44,076 nt of DNA from Thermoflavifilum sp. (GCA_023511875.1 JAIMAQ010000015.1:1-44076), one strand, 5' to 3'. Positions 8,118-17,319 are shown, counted from the stretch's first letter. Made by a program: numbers and translations. Notes: generated from the sequence alone by a model not told the origin.

Positions 8118-9446
8118 TTAACGGAAAATCCGACGCCCGATTACGTAATTCAATGTTTCAATAGATAAGATTTTATTTAGAAGGGCTTGTTGATAATCTA
8201 ATACCGACTGCTTATATGCATCATAGAAATCAAGAAATTCTAACAAGCTAATGTTTCTACGTTGATAATTTACATTTACCTCCTGGAGCAATTGTGCAAA
8301 ATTCGGATAAAAAGAGCTATCTATGCTTTGATATTGCTGCTGAGCCGCTAATGCCTGTTGATAAGCGGCTCGCACTTGCGCGATTACAGTTTGTTGTGCT
8401 TGCTGGAGTTGAGCTTGTTGATAAGAAATGATGCTCTTAGCCGCCTGAATATTCCCTTGATTACGATTAAAAAAAGGTAAATCTATTGCTGCCGATAAAA
8501 AGTTGGCATTATGTACATAACTTCCGTTTTTATCATAGCCCACTCCCAACGTTAAATCGGGTATGGCTAAGGCTTTTTGCAAGGAATAATTTTGTTGGCT
8601 ATATCGCAAATTGGCTTCAGCAACATGTATATCGGCACGATTGCTTAATGCGCTATCTATCAAGTCGGCAAGCGCATAGTTGCGAATATCCGTTAAATGA
8701 TAAAAGTATTGGCTATCTAGAACGGGTTTATAATAACTATTAGGATCTTGTAATAAAATACCTAATTCAGTTTCAACATTAGCAATTTGAGCTTGTACTG
8801 ATTGATACTGACTCTTTAAGTCGATCACCTGCGCCTGCACGCGCAACACTTCTTTTTGTGCAACAAACCCACGTGCATATTGCTGTTTCAAAACATCCAC
8901 CATATGCATGAGGGCATCTATTTCTTGTTGATATAGGATGAGAGATCGCTGAAGAAAATACAATTGATAAAAGTCTTGATGTAATGTATAAGCCAATGTG
9001 CGAAGCAAATCAAAAAAACTATATTGATTCAAAGCCACATTTGTGCGGGCCAATTGAATTTGCTTGTTTCGTTTGCCCGCCAATAAAATAAGTTGTTGCA
9101 GCTGCAAGGCCGTTTCACCAGAGGAAGAAAGATCAAACCATTTTCGGGTTTGAGGATCAAATCCGCCTTGTGTGATAGAAATATTGGGATTAGGCCATAA
9201 TTTGGCTTGCCATACCGAGGCTTGTGCTGCATCTATTTGATAACGTTGTGCTATTAACGAAAGATTTTTAACTTGAAACAAAGAATCGGCTTCTCGTAAA
9301 CGAATGGATATCGTATCAGGATAGACAGCCGAAATAGAAAAAGATTGAGCTTGTGTATATTCAGGGAATACGCATCTCAATAGCCATAACCCTATAAATA
9401 GTATCCCAGATTGAGAAATGGGCTTCATGCAAGACGTATTCATCAA
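8118..9446 (-). CDS. czcC: TolC/CzcC-type outer-membrane channel protein
   Basis: Forms the outer-membrane exit duct of the efflux complex. The 442-aa protein has a signal-peptide-like start ending near TQAQ (residues about 30-34), then two repeats of the long Gln/Ala-rich coiled-coil segments typical of the TolC family (for example QANYQ- and IISYQQAQLQQAQQ-like stretches). It is the first gene of the three-gene operon and is divergent from the barrel protein gene at 9639. A start two codons away (second ATG of MMN) cannot be excluded. The upstream 190 bases hold no confident operator. Confidence 0.9.
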   Translation of the reverse strand: MMNTSCMKPISQSGILFIGLWLLRCVFPEYTQAQSFSISAVYPDTISIRLREADSLFQVKNLSLIAQRYQIDAAQASVWQAKLWPNPNISITQGGFDPQTRKWFDLSSSGETALQLQQLILLAGKRNKQIQLARTNVALNQYSFFDLLRTLAYTLHQDFYQLYFLQRSLILYQQEIDALMHMVDVLKQQYARGFVAQKEVLRVQAQVIDLKSQYQSVQAQIANVETELGILLQDPNSYYKPVLDSQYFYHLTDIRNYALADLIDSALSNRADIHVAEANLRYSQQNYSLQKALAIPDLTLGVGYDKNGSYVHNANFLSAAIDLPFFNRNQGNIQAAKSIISYQQAQLQQAQQTVIAQVRAAYQQALAAQQQYQSIDSSFYPNFAQLLQEVNVNYQRRNISLLEFLDFYDAYKQSVLDYQQALLNKILSIETLNYVIGRRIFR

Positions 9447-9638
9447 GCATCATCTTAAAAAACCTCGCAATTTTACATTATTGCCTACAAACCCTAAACA
9501 ACAGCTCGTTAAACGCTCACTAATAATTTGTTAATCACATTTGATCGCGTTCTCTGGTCTATGTAAATGATTTTCTAAAACTTTGGTATAATTTTCGTTA
9601 TTCTTTACAAAAAGTATTCACCTTAAAACCGAACAGTT

Positions 9639-10244
9639 ATGAAAAAGCTAGTATCTTGCCTGATGGCTATGAGTATTGCGTCTGGAGCATTTGCTCAGGC
9701 GGCCACGAAGCCTGGTGTACATCTAGGCATTAAAGCCGATGCCAATCTGACCAAAATCGATGGCCAGTCGTACACTGATGCATTTAAATTGAATTATAGT
9801 TTAGGTGCTTATGCGAAGTTGCAAATCTCTCACTTGTTTGCCATACAACCCGAACTCAACTTCTCTCAATCTACTTCAACGGTGAGCAATAATTTTGGAG
9901 ATATCTATAACAACATTGCCAACCCCAATTATCGCAAAAATATTCGCTTAAATTATCTGAGTATTCCCATCCTGGCAAGTATTGGGGTCACACGTCATTT
10001 CTTTATTCAAGTGGGTCCGCAATATGGTATCTTAATGAATGATAACGAAAACCTACTGCAGAATGGAAAAAACGCCTTTAAGAATGGTGATTTTTCGATG
10101 GTAGGTGGCGTTTGGTTTGAACTACCTGCCCGCTTAAACCTCCATGCACGGTATGTGATTGGTTTAACGAACATTAACGACATAGATAACCAAGATAAAT
10201 GGAAGAGCCAGGCCATCCAGCTTGGTGTAGGATTTACTTTCTGA
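9639..10244 (+). CDS. PorT-like outer-membrane beta-barrel protein
   Basis: 201-aa secreted protein with a clear signal peptide (MKKLVSCLMAMSIASGAF, cleavage likely after FAQ). The mature part begins with GVHLGIKADANLTKI and alternates polar and hydrophobic residues, ending in an aromatic strand (LGVGFTF), as expected for a small eight-strand outer-membrane barrel of the Bacteroidota porin/PorT family. Function is unknown; such proteins are often structural or adhesion-related. It is monocistronic: a strong terminator follows at 10272-10308. Confidence 0.85.
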   Translation: MKKLVSCLMAMSIASGAFAQAATKPGVHLGIKADANLTKIDGQSYTDAFKLNYSLGAYAKLQISHLFAIQPELNFSQSTSTVSNNFGDIYNNIANPNYRKNIRLNYLSIPILASIGVTRHFFIQVGPQYGILMNDNENLLQNGKNAFKNGDFSMVGGVWFELPARLNLHARYVIGLTNINDIDNQDKWKSQAIQLGVGFTF

Positions 10245-10271
10245 CAGCCGATTGTACTAAAGACTCATACT

Positions 10272-10308
10272 GCTCATTCGTGAAAACAAAACCACGGATG
10301 AGCTTTTT
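10272..10308 (+). terminator. Rho-independent terminator after the barrel protein gene
   Basis: Arms GCTCATTCGTG (10272-10282) and CACGGATGAGC (10293-10303) pair over 11 positions with one G-U wobble, around a 10-base A-rich loop, then TTTTT (10304-10308). It separates the barrel gene from lon. Confidence 0.85.
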
Positions 10309-10380
10309 GTATTATTTTGCATGCCGGTTGCTTGCAATTGACTTGATTTTGTTTGCAACAATTATGAATATAAAATTCGC

Positions 10381-12831
10381 ATGAAAAGATTTTATGTAGA
10401 TAATCCAGAAGAGGAAATGGAATACATGCCTTTGTTCCCTTTGAATGAAGACAATGATACCGAACAAGATGTAAAGGAATTGGGGGAAGAAATACCGTTG
10501 TTGCCTTTACGGAATACGGTGCTGTTTCCAGGAGTGGTGCTGCCCATCACAGTTGGACGTGATAAATCTATAAAAGCCGTCAATGAGGCTTATCGCCATA
10601 ATCGATTGATTGGCGCCATTGCACAGGTAGATCCTGCCATTGAAGATCCTGAACCGAAAGACTTGGCTAAAGTGGGCACCATAGCCCGTATCGTAAAACT
10701 CATTCGCATGCCCGATGGCGGTACTACCATCATCATTCAGGGGCGGTTGCGTTTTCAAGTGAGCGAAATCAGCAGCGAAGATCCCTTCTTTAAAGCCCAT
10801 TATACCCTTTTATCAGATATTCCCCCCGATAATGAGCAAGAATTTGAAGCCTATATCTCTACCATCAAAGACCTGGCCACTCAAATCATTCAACTATCGC
10901 CTAATATTCCTTCGGAAGCTACCATTATCTTGAGAAATATAGAGCAACCTTCGTTTTTGATTCATTTTGTAGCTTCTAATCTCAATAGCGAGCTCAAAGA
11001 TAAGCAGCAGCTGCTCGAAACTGATGCCCTCAAGGCTAGAGCTGAGATATTGATTAAATTGTTACAAACCGAGCTGCAATTAGCAGAGCTAAAAAATAAA
11101 ATCACCAGCCGCACCAAAGCCGATATTGATCGCCAACAACGAGAGTATTTTCTCCAACAACAATTGAAATCCATTAAAGAAGAATTAGGAGGAGATGCTA
11201 ATGAAAAAGAGCTGAAGGAAATGCAAAAAAAAGCATCGGAAAAAAAATGGACCGATGCCGCTCGAGAATTGTTCCAGAAAGAAATCGAAAAACTGGAACG
11301 CATGCACCCTTCTACACCCGATTATTCGGTGATTTACAATCATCTCGATTTCATGCTCGATTTGCCTTGGCAAGAATATACCGAAGATCATTACGATTTG
11401 AAAAAAGCCCGTAAAATCTTAGATGAAGATCACTACGACATGGACAAAATCAAGGAGCGAATTCTGGAATACTTAGCTGTCTTGAAATTGAAGGGCGACA
11501 TGAAATCGCCTATCCTGTGCTTTGTAGGCCCCCCCGGTATTGGAAAAACTTCCTTGGGAAAGTCTATTGCACGCGCCATTGGTCGAAAATATGTACGTTT
11601 GAGCCTGGGCGGATTGCATGACGAAAGCGAAATACGTGGCCATCGAAAAACATATATCGGAGCTATGCCTGGCCGAATCCTTCAATCGATTCGCAAGGCT
11701 AAAAGTTCTAATCCCGTGATGATCCTCGATGAAATAGATAAAGTAGGCAGCGATTTCCGAGGTGATCCGAGCTCTGCCTTGCTGGAAGTGCTCGATCCAG
11801 AACAAAATCATAGTTTTTACGACAACTATTTAGAACTGGAATACGACCTATCGCGTGTGATGTTTATTGCCACGGCCAACGATATCAGTACAATCCATCC
11901 CGCTTTGCGCGATCGGCTTGAAATTATTGAGCTCAGTGGTTATTCTCTCGAAGAAAAAGTAGAAATTGCTCGTCGTCACCTGATCCCGAAACAACAAGAG
12001 GCTCACGGGCTTAAGGATGAAAAAATCCAAATCCCCAACAAAGTCATTACCCACATTATTCAACATTACACCCGTGAAAGTGGTGTACGCGAACTCGATC
12101 GCCAACTCGCAGCTGTCATGCGTTATTTAGCTAAAGAAAGAGTATTGCACGAAAAGCTCCCCAATAGCCTCACTATTGATGATGCAGAACGCATCTTGGG
12201 TAAGCCGCGTTACCATAACGAAATGTATCATGCCGATAATCCCCCTGGTGTGGCTGTAGGGCTTGCCTGGACACCTGTGGGAGGAGAAATTCTTTTTATC
12301 GAAGTGAGTTTGAGTGAAGGCAAAGGCGAACAAAAAATTACCGGCAACCTGGGAAACATCATGAAAGAATCGGCCATGACAGCATTGAGTTATCTTCAAT
12401 CTCATGCCCATATGTATGCAATCGACCCCAACTTGTTTTCACAAAAAAATATTCATATCCATGTACCTGAAGGTGCTGTTCCTAAAGACGGGCCTAGCGC
12501 CGGCATAGCCATGCTCACTGCATTGACATCGGCTTTTACCAATAGAAAAGTAAAGCCTTATCTGGCCATGACTGGCGAAATTACATTGCGAGGTGAATTG
12601 TTGCCTGTTGGCGGAATTAAAGAAAAAATTTTAGCAGCTAAAAGAGCAGGTATCAAACAAGTCATCTTGTGCGACTTAAATAAAAAAGATGTGGAAGAAA
12701 TCGATAGTCGTTACCTCAAAGGTTTAAAAATTCATTACGTGAAACGAATGGAAGATGCCCTTATCCTGGCTTTAGAAAAGAAAAAAACAACCTCTTCTCA
12801 ACAAACACAAACTTTACCCCTACCCACGTAG
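10381..12831 (+). CDS. lon: ATP-dependent protease Lon
   Basis: Cytoplasmic AAA+ serine protease degrading misfolded and regulatory proteins, 816 aa as usual for LonA. An N-terminal substrate-binding domain covers about residues 38-235 (IPLLPLRNTVLFPGVVLP), followed by a coiled coil. The Walker A motif is GPPGIGKT at 383-390, and Walker B is VMILDEIDKVGSD near 447. The protease domain shows the catalytic Ser706 in KDGPSAG and the catalytic Lys749 in GGIKEKIL. The start at MKRFYVDN is the first ATG; MEYMPLF a little downstream is an alternative. It appears monocistronic. No heat-shock operator (CIRCE-like) was recognised upstream. Confidence 0.97.
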   Translation: MKRFYVDNPEEEMEYMPLFPLNEDNDTEQDVKELGEEIPLLPLRNTVLFPGVVLPITVGRDKSIKAVNEAYRHNRLIGAIAQVDPAIEDPEPKDLAKVGTIARIVKLIRMPDGGTTIIIQGRLRFQVSEISSEDPFFKAHYTLLSDIPPDNEQEFEAYISTIKDLATQIIQLSPNIPSEATIILRNIEQPSFLIHFVASNLNSELKDKQQLLETDALKARAEILIKLLQTELQLAELKNKITSRTKADIDRQQREYFLQQQLKSIKEELGGDANEKELKEMQKKASEKKWTDAARELFQKEIEKLERMHPSTPDYSVIYNHLDFMLDLPWQEYTEDHYDLKKARKILDEDHYDMDKIKERILEYLAVLKLKGDMKSPILCFVGPPGIGKTSLGKSIARAIGRKYVRLSLGGLHDESEIRGHRKTYIGAMPGRILQSIRKAKSSNPVMILDEIDKVGSDFRGDPSSALLEVLDPEQNHSFYDNYLELEYDLSRVMFIATANDISTIHPALRDRLEIIELSGYSLEEKVEIARRHLIPKQQEAHGLKDEKIQIPNKVITHIIQHYTRESGVRELDRQLAAVMRYLAKERVLHEKLPNSLTIDDAERILGKPRYHNEMYHADNPPGVAVGLAWTPVGGEILFIEVSLSEGKGEQKITGNLGNIMKESAMTALSYLQSHAHMYAIDPNLFSQKNIHIHVPEGAVPKDGPSAGIAMLTALTSAFTNRKVKPYLAMTGEITLRGELLPVGGIKEKILAAKRAGIKQVILCDLNKKDVEEIDSRYLKGLKIHYVKRMEDALILALEKKKTTSSQQTQTLPLPT

Positions 12832-13257
12832 ATACAACTGAACTTGATTGCCTGAAATAATCATTGAAGGAGTTATATATTTTCTACATGCCTAACATGC
12901 AACATTGAAATCAGAGAAGAAAACACTGAAGTCATGATGCCAACAGGATCTTACAAAAATTCGACAATAGTGATCAAGTTTTATTTCATCATGCACATAC
13001 CATAGCATCTTATAAATGAGAATTTGCTATATCATATTTCAATAAACCGAACGTTACAAATAGTAGTATCCTATTTATTTATCCTCAAGCGCAAATGTAA
13101 AGTTTGATATGTGATCAGCCATATTTGATACCCTGTATGCTTTCGCTGAATTTACTCCTTTGCATTTGTAGGTTTTTTTTGGATGCATATTTTTTAAAAT
13201 ATTCACTCATTATTGCAGATACTCATAACCATGTATACCATGTACATTCGAATGATT
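12832..13257. other. Gene-free AT-rich interval between lon and the pyrR-like gene
   Basis: About 425 bases with no convincing gene, RNA or terminator. A 73-codon open frame (13104-13325, plus) overlaps the phosphoribosyltransferase gene antisense and has no family resemblance. TACATTTG on the minus strand (13092-13099) fits a -7 element but has no -33 box. A small RNA antisense to the lon 3' end is conceivable but unsupported. Confidence 0.5.
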
Positions 13258-13761
13258 TTAATGAATATATGCGCATACAATATCGTCTCCCTCGGTTTGA
13301 ACAAAGATTTGTTCTTGCAGAGTAGTGGCCAAAGAGTAACCCGTATAATCAATATGTATGGGAAATAATTTATGTTGGCGATCAACCAATACCAATGTTT
13401 GTATAGATGCTGGAATAGCTTCCATAAAAGGTTTCATGGCAAAGAATAATGTGCGCCCTGTATTGGCAACATCATCCACAACAATCACTACTTGCCTTTC
13501 ATAAGGTACTTGAGGTTCCCAACTACAGTCGAGTGGATGAGATTTATTGATATGAATCTCGGTGAGTTGCACCTCTCCAGGTAAAATCTGTTTCAGCAAC
13601 ACTTGTATTCTTCGAGCCACTACCGTTCCTCGATCGGCAATCCCCGCCAGGATGATTTGTGAAACGTTTTCATTATGCTCAGCAATTTCGTATGCCATGC
13701 GTTTTAACTTGCGCTCAATCATATCGCGAGTGAGCACAATATGTGATGGAAGAGATGTCAT
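13258..13761 (-). CDS. pyrR: PyrR-like phosphoribosyltransferase
   Basis: 167-aa type I phosphoribosyltransferase most like PyrR, which in many bacteria senses uridine nucleotides and has uracil phosphoribosyltransferase activity. The PRPP loop is VVIVVDDVANTGRTLFF, with the twin Asp and TGRT kept, and the N-terminal part (RMAYEIAEHN, LAGIADRGTVVARRI) aligns with PyrR order. It is monocistronic and divergent from the iron-sulfur protein gene. No pyr attenuator was found near pyrE in this window, so a regulatory role is not shown; a general phosphoribosyltransferase is the alternative. Confidence 0.78.
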   Translation of the reverse strand: MTSLPSHIVLTRDMIERKLKRMAYEIAEHNENVSQIILAGIADRGTVVARRIQVLLKQILPGEVQLTEIHINKSHPLDCSWEPQVPYERQVVIVVDDVANTGRTLFFAMKPFMEAIPASIQTLVLVDRQHKLFPIHIDYTGYSLATTLQEQIFVQTEGDDIVCAYIH

Positions 13762-13845
13762 TTTTTTAAATAGGTTATTTACTCAAATAGTAATCAATTA
13801 TTGGTAAATATTGTATATTGGCATGAAACAAATATACTGCATTCC

Positions 13846-15171
13846 ATGATTCTCGTGCAACAAATCGTGTTTATCGCACTATTGGTAGCCGGTATCACTA
13901 TTTTTTCTAGAAAACTTCGCCACATTAGGCGGAATATTTTGTTGGGTCGTAAAGAAAAAATTACAGATCATAGCTGGGAACGTTGGAAACGCGTGATTTT
14001 ATTTGCTTTTGGGCAAAAGAAAATGTTTCGTAATTGGATTCCTGGTATCTTACACCTATTTGTATACCTGGGTTTTATCATTATCAATATCGAAATCGTT
14101 GAAATTATTTTAGATGGTATACTGGGTACTCATCGGTTATTTCTACCTTACATGAAACAAGCATATCCCATTTTTATCAGTGCATTTGAAGTATTGGCTG
14201 TATTGGTGATCATTGCTTGTAGTATTTTTCTTATTCGCAGGAATGTATTGCATGTCAAACGTTTTGAACAACCGGAAATGACGCGCTGGCCTCGACAGGA
14301 TGCAAATAACATTTTGATTTTCGAAATTATTCTCATGCTCCTTTTTCTCACGATGAATACTAGCGATCAAGCTTTGCAATATTTGCACGAAAGAGGTTAC
14401 CACCATACAGGATTTTTTCTCATTAGCTATCCCATCAGTAAATTATTTGTGCATAGCTCGCCTGCTTTTCTCATAGGTATGGAGCGTAGTGCTTGGTGGC
14501 TGCATATTACAGGTGTGTTGTTTTTCTTGAATTATCTGCCTTATTCTAAACATTTTCATATTTTATTGGCGTTCCCCAATACATATTATGCATCATTGGA
14601 ATCTTCTGGCAAGATGCCTTTAATGGAAAATATCGTTCCTGAAGTAAAAAACATGTTGGGATTATCTGATTCATCAGCGTCTCTTGAATCCGGAAGTGAA
14701 CAAGCTGCAGTACCCGAACATTTTGGAGCTAAAGACATATTTGACCTCAGTTGGCGGCATCTCTTGGCTGCTTACAGCTGTACAGAGTGTGGGCGTTGCA
14801 CGGCTGCCTGCCCAGCTAACCTTACTGGCAAAAAGCTTTCTCCCCGAAAAATTGTGATGGACACGCGCGATCGATTGGAAGAGGTGGGCAAAAACATTGA
14901 CCTGCATGGTCAATTCATTGACGATGGCAAAAGCTTACTAGATTATATCAGTGAAGAAGAATTGCGTGCATGTACCACTTGCCAGGCTTGTGTGGTAGAA
15001 TGTCCGGTAAGCATTTCCCCACTGGCCATTATCTTAGAATTACGCCGTTATCTGGTAATGGAAGCTTCTCAAACACCGCAAGACTGGAATGCAATGTTTA
15101 CCAGCATCGAAAACAATGGTGCCCCCTGGGCCTTCCCGCCCGACGAACGAGGACGCTGGGCTCAATCATAA
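13846..15171 (+). CDS. Membrane 4Fe-4S dicluster protein, electron-transfer subunit
   Basis: 441 aa. The N-terminal half has about five to six membrane helices with His residues placed like a NarI-type cytochrome b domain (HLFVYLGFIIINIEIVEII, HITGVLFFLNYLPYSKHFH). The C-terminal part carries two 4Fe-4S motifs, Cys312/315/318/322 (CTECGRCTAACP) and Cys376/379/382/386 (CTTCQACVVECP). I chose the ATG at 13846, which puts a hydrophobic helix at the N terminus; a TTG 45 bases upstream would add 15 unlikely residues. It precedes the CCG-domain protein by 18 bases. Together they look like the two halves of a membrane ETF:menaquinone oxidoreductase or heterodisulfide-reductase-like complex; the physiological partner is inferred. 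Confidence 0.85.
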   Translation: MILVQQIVFIALLVAGITIFSRKLRHIRRNILLGRKEKITDHSWERWKRVILFAFGQKKMFRNWIPGILHLFVYLGFIIINIEIVEIILDGILGTHRLFLPYMKQAYPIFISAFEVLAVLVIIACSIFLIRRNVLHVKRFEQPEMTRWPRQDANNILIFEIILMLLFLTMNTSDQALQYLHERGYHHTGFFLISYPISKLFVHSSPAFLIGMERSAWWLHITGVLFFLNYLPYSKHFHILLAFPNTYYASLESSGKMPLMENIVPEVKNMLGLSDSSASLESGSEQAAVPEHFGAKDIFDLSWRHLLAAYSCTECGRCTAACPANLTGKKLSPRKIVMDTRDRLEEVGKNIDLHGQFIDDGKSLLDYISEEELRACTTCQACVVECPVSISPLAIILELRRYLVMEASQTPQDWNAMFTSIENNGAPWAFPPDERGRWAQS

Positions 15172-15189
15172 ATCCTAAATAAATTTCCG

Positions 15190-15972
15190 ATGGACAATCC
15201 TATTCAGATTCCAACAGTAGCCGAATTGCAAGCAAAGGGTGAAAAGCCAGAGTTGCTCTATTGGGTAGGCTGTGCAGCCAGTTTTGATCAGCGTGCTCAA
15301 CGAACTGCTCGTGCCGTGGCTCAGATTCTCACCAAAGCGGGCATCCTATTCGCCATCTTAGGAGCAGAAGAAAGCTGTACGGGCGATCCAGCTCGGCGAG
15401 CGGGACACGAATGGCTGTTTCAAATGATGGCCTTGAAGAATATCCAAACCCTTAATCAATATGGCATCCAACAGATCGTCACTTCTTGTCCGCATTGTTT
15501 TCACACCCTCAAAAATGAATATCCTGAACTGGGTGGGCATTATGAAGTATGGCATCATACACAGCTCATTGAAAAGCTGATTCGGGAAAAACGTATTCAA
15601 CTCCGAGAAGAAAAAGAAGAACGGGTTACCTATCATGACTCTTGCTATCTCGGCCGTGCCAATGGAATATTTGATGCTCCACGCGATATCTTAAAAGCCC
15701 TCCACACACAAATGCACGAAATGCTTCACCATCGCACTCGAGGGATGTGCTGCGGGGCAGGCGGTGCGCAAATGTGGAAAGAAGAAGAACCTGGCAAAAC
15801 ACGGGTCAACATCGCCCGCACACAAGAAGCACTCGACACTAAGGCCCAAACCATAGTCGCAGCTTGTCCTTTCTGCCATATCATGCTATACGACGGAGTA
15901 AAACATTTTGGAAAAGAAGAAGAAATACGAGTGAAAGATATTGCCGAACTGGTAGCCGAAAGATTAATGTAA
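15190..15972 (+). CDS. CCG-domain iron-sulfur protein (HdrB/HdrD/GlpC-like)
   Basis: 260-aa soluble protein with two cysteine-rich CCG domains. The first has VGCAASFDQRAQR, EESCTGDPARR and CPHCFHTLKNEY; the second has YHDSCYLGR, the full CCGAGG and CPFCHIML. Such domains bind a noncubane 4Fe-4S cluster or act as quinone- or disulfide-linked redox centres in HdrB/HdrD, LutA and GlpC. The gene follows its membrane partner by 18 bases. In other phyla the same parts are fused into one membrane protein that oxidises ETF; here they are split. Linkage to the etfBA genes 5 kb downstream is suggestive only. Confidence 0.85.
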   Translation: MDNPIQIPTVAELQAKGEKPELLYWVGCAASFDQRAQRTARAVAQILTKAGILFAILGAEESCTGDPARRAGHEWLFQMMALKNIQTLNQYGIQQIVTSCPHCFHTLKNEYPELGGHYEVWHHTQLIEKLIREKRIQLREEKEERVTYHDSCYLGRANGIFDAPRDILKALHTQMHEMLHHRTRGMCCGAGGAQMWKEEEPGKTRVNIARTQEALDTKAQTIVAACPFCHIMLYDGVKHFGKEEEIRVKDIAELVAERLM

Positions 15973-15980
15973 ATTCTACC

Positions 15981-15988
15981 TACCTTTG
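15981..15988 (+). promoter_or_regulatory. -7 promoter element TAnnTTTG before the 171-aa gene
   Basis: TACCTTTG lies four bases before the ATG at 15993, so a transcript from it would be leaderless or nearly so. No clear TTG -33 box is seen upstream. Confidence 0.45.
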
Positions 15989-15992
15989 TGCC

Positions 15993-16508
15993 ATGATTCC
16001 CGATTATGCATCTCTCATCCCTTCCGATTTCAGCGAGGATTCTAGGATCTGGATCTTTCAAGCATCCAGATCATTAAATGCAGACGAAACATCGCGTATT
16101 CGTTCTAAAATACAAGCCTGGGTGAACCAATGGAAAGCCCATGCCGAGCCCGTGAAAGGATGGGGTGACATCTTATTCCATCGTTTTCTGCTGTTTATGG
16201 CCGATGAGTCGGTTGTTCCTGTGAGCGGATGCAGCACAGATGGCCTCATGCGCTTCGTGCAAATCTTAGGAAACAACCTGCAAATCGATTGGTTTGATCG
16301 AATGCAAATTGCACTTCTTCATCATGAGGAGATCATCACCTACCCTTTGGATACTATAGAACTCCTTTGGTCCGAAAAGAAATTATCTCCCACTACATGG
16401 TATTTCAACAATACCGTGCGCACCAAGCACGAATTACTCTCGAGCTGGATTCTTCCTATTCAAAAAGGCTGGCTGGGCGCTCGGTTAAGTCTTTCCTTAG
16501 CAGAATAA
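15993..16508 (+). CDS. Conserved Bacteroidota protein of unknown function
   Basis: 171 aa, no signal peptide, no membrane helix. Recognisable conserved features are the N-terminal LIPSDFSEDSRIWIFQ block, the W-x-x-H segment (VNQWKAHAEPVKGW) and GCSTDGLMRFVQ near residues 75-87. Related proteins in Bacteroidota databases are often named 'ABC transporter ATPase', but no Walker A or signature motif is present, so that name should not be trusted. I chose ATG 15993; a frame open further upstream overlaps the preceding gene. It ends 14 bases before the convergent ThuA-like gene. Confidence 0.78.
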   Translation: MIPDYASLIPSDFSEDSRIWIFQASRSLNADETSRIRSKIQAWVNQWKAHAEPVKGWGDILFHRFLLFMADESVVPVSGCSTDGLMRFVQILGNNLQIDWFDRMQIALLHHEEIITYPLDTIELLWSEKKLSPTTWYFNNTVRTKHELLSSWILPIQKGWLGARLSLSLAE

Positions 16509-16522
16509 GGCTTGGCTGCTCG

Positions 16523-17266
16523 TTATTTCATTCCCATAGCATACTGGAGACCCGCCCAAAGCAATTGCAAGATCTCAGGTTCTCGATAGGTTTCAGAGGT
16601 ATGTCCGAATTCCATGTAAAACGCACGCCCTCCATCAACATCATGATACCAAACCATAGGATGATAACTGCCGTTTTCTCCGCCGTGATAGCTGCTTTCA
16701 TCAATGCTCACCAATACATGTACTAAGCCATCGGGTGGAGGTGTTTGCCAATTATACCATTCATCTGTGCGCGTCCAAGGGTGTGGAAAGGCTTCTAGCT
16801 CCGGGAAGCGAGGATCAAGCTGTATCCAAAGTTTGGCCCGTTGTATTGCAGGATGACTTTTGAAATAAGCCCCTACTAAACGACCATACCAAGGCCAATC
16901 ATATTCACAATCGGCAGCAGCATGTATACCCAAATAGCCTCCTCCAGAGGCAATGTATTGCTGAAAAGCTTCTTGCTGCAAGGTATCGAGCACATCGCCC
17001 GTGGTATTCAGAAATACTACAGCGGCATATCTTTTTAAATTGGGCATCTGAAAAAAGCTTGCATTAGAGGTGGTATCTACACCTATGCCGTGTGAAAGTG
17101 AAAGCTCTTGAATAGCCTTCACCCCATCGGGAATAGAGGCATGCCGATAACCCATAGTTTTCGTAAATACCAAAATACGCAACGAATCTGAAGATTGAGC
17201 CTTCAAAGAAATGTTGCAAAACAGAAAAAATTGAAAAATAAGTGCGCGGATAAAAAGTTGTTTCAT
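16523..17266 (-). CDS. Secreted ThuA-like protein
   Basis: 247 aa. The start at 17266 gives a good signal peptide (MKQLFIRALIFQFFLFCNIS, cleavage likely after LKAQ); an upstream ATG at 17386 would add 40 residues in front of it and overlap the deaminase gene. The mature part has the glutamine-amidotransferase-like ThuA fold: LRILVFTKTMGYRHASIPDG, LNTTGDVLDTLQQEAF, GGGYLGIHAAADCEYDWPW and WYHDVDGGRAFYMEFGHT. ThuA proteins act in disaccharide (trehalose, sucrose) use in rhizobia; in Bacteroidota they are usually secreted and poorly studied. Its promoter is visible (17272-17300). Confidence 0.88.
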   Translation of the reverse strand: MKQLFIRALIFQFFLFCNISLKAQSSDSLRILVFTKTMGYRHASIPDGVKAIQELSLSHGIGVDTTSNASFFQMPNLKRYAAVVFLNTTGDVLDTLQQEAFQQYIASGGGYLGIHAAADCEYDWPWYGRLVGAYFKSHPAIQRAKLWIQLDPRFPELEAFPHPWTRTDEWYNWQTPPPDGLVHVLVSIDESSYHGGENGSYHPMVWYHDVDGGRAFYMEFGHTSETYREPEILQLLWAGLQYAMGMK

Positions 17267-17271
17267 CAAAA

Positions 17272-17300
17272 CAAATATACCATTCTTCATAAAAACCCAA
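17272..17300 (-). promoter_or_regulatory. Bacteroidota-type promoter for the ThuA-like gene
   Basis: Read on the minus strand, TTG (17300-17298) is followed after 18 bases by TATATTTG (17279-17272), a full TAnnTTTG element five bases before the ATG. This supports both the start choice and a very short leader. Confidence 0.65.
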
Positions 17301-17311
17301 CCAATAGGCCA

Positions 17312-17319
17312 TAAATTTG
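17312..17319 (+). promoter_or_regulatory. -7 promoter element for the deaminase gene
   Basis: TAAATTTG matches TAnnTTTG, 29 bases before the ATG at 17349. It is divergent from the ThuA promoter. No -33 TTG is seen at the usual distance. Confidence 0.45.

Noticed and set aside
13104-13325. 73-codon frame after lon
   Set aside because: It runs antisense into the phosphoribosyltransferase gene, is low in complexity and has no recognisable family.
13801-13845. TTG start for the membrane iron-sulfur protein
   Set aside because: The added 15 residues are polar and unlike family N termini; ATG 13846 fits better.
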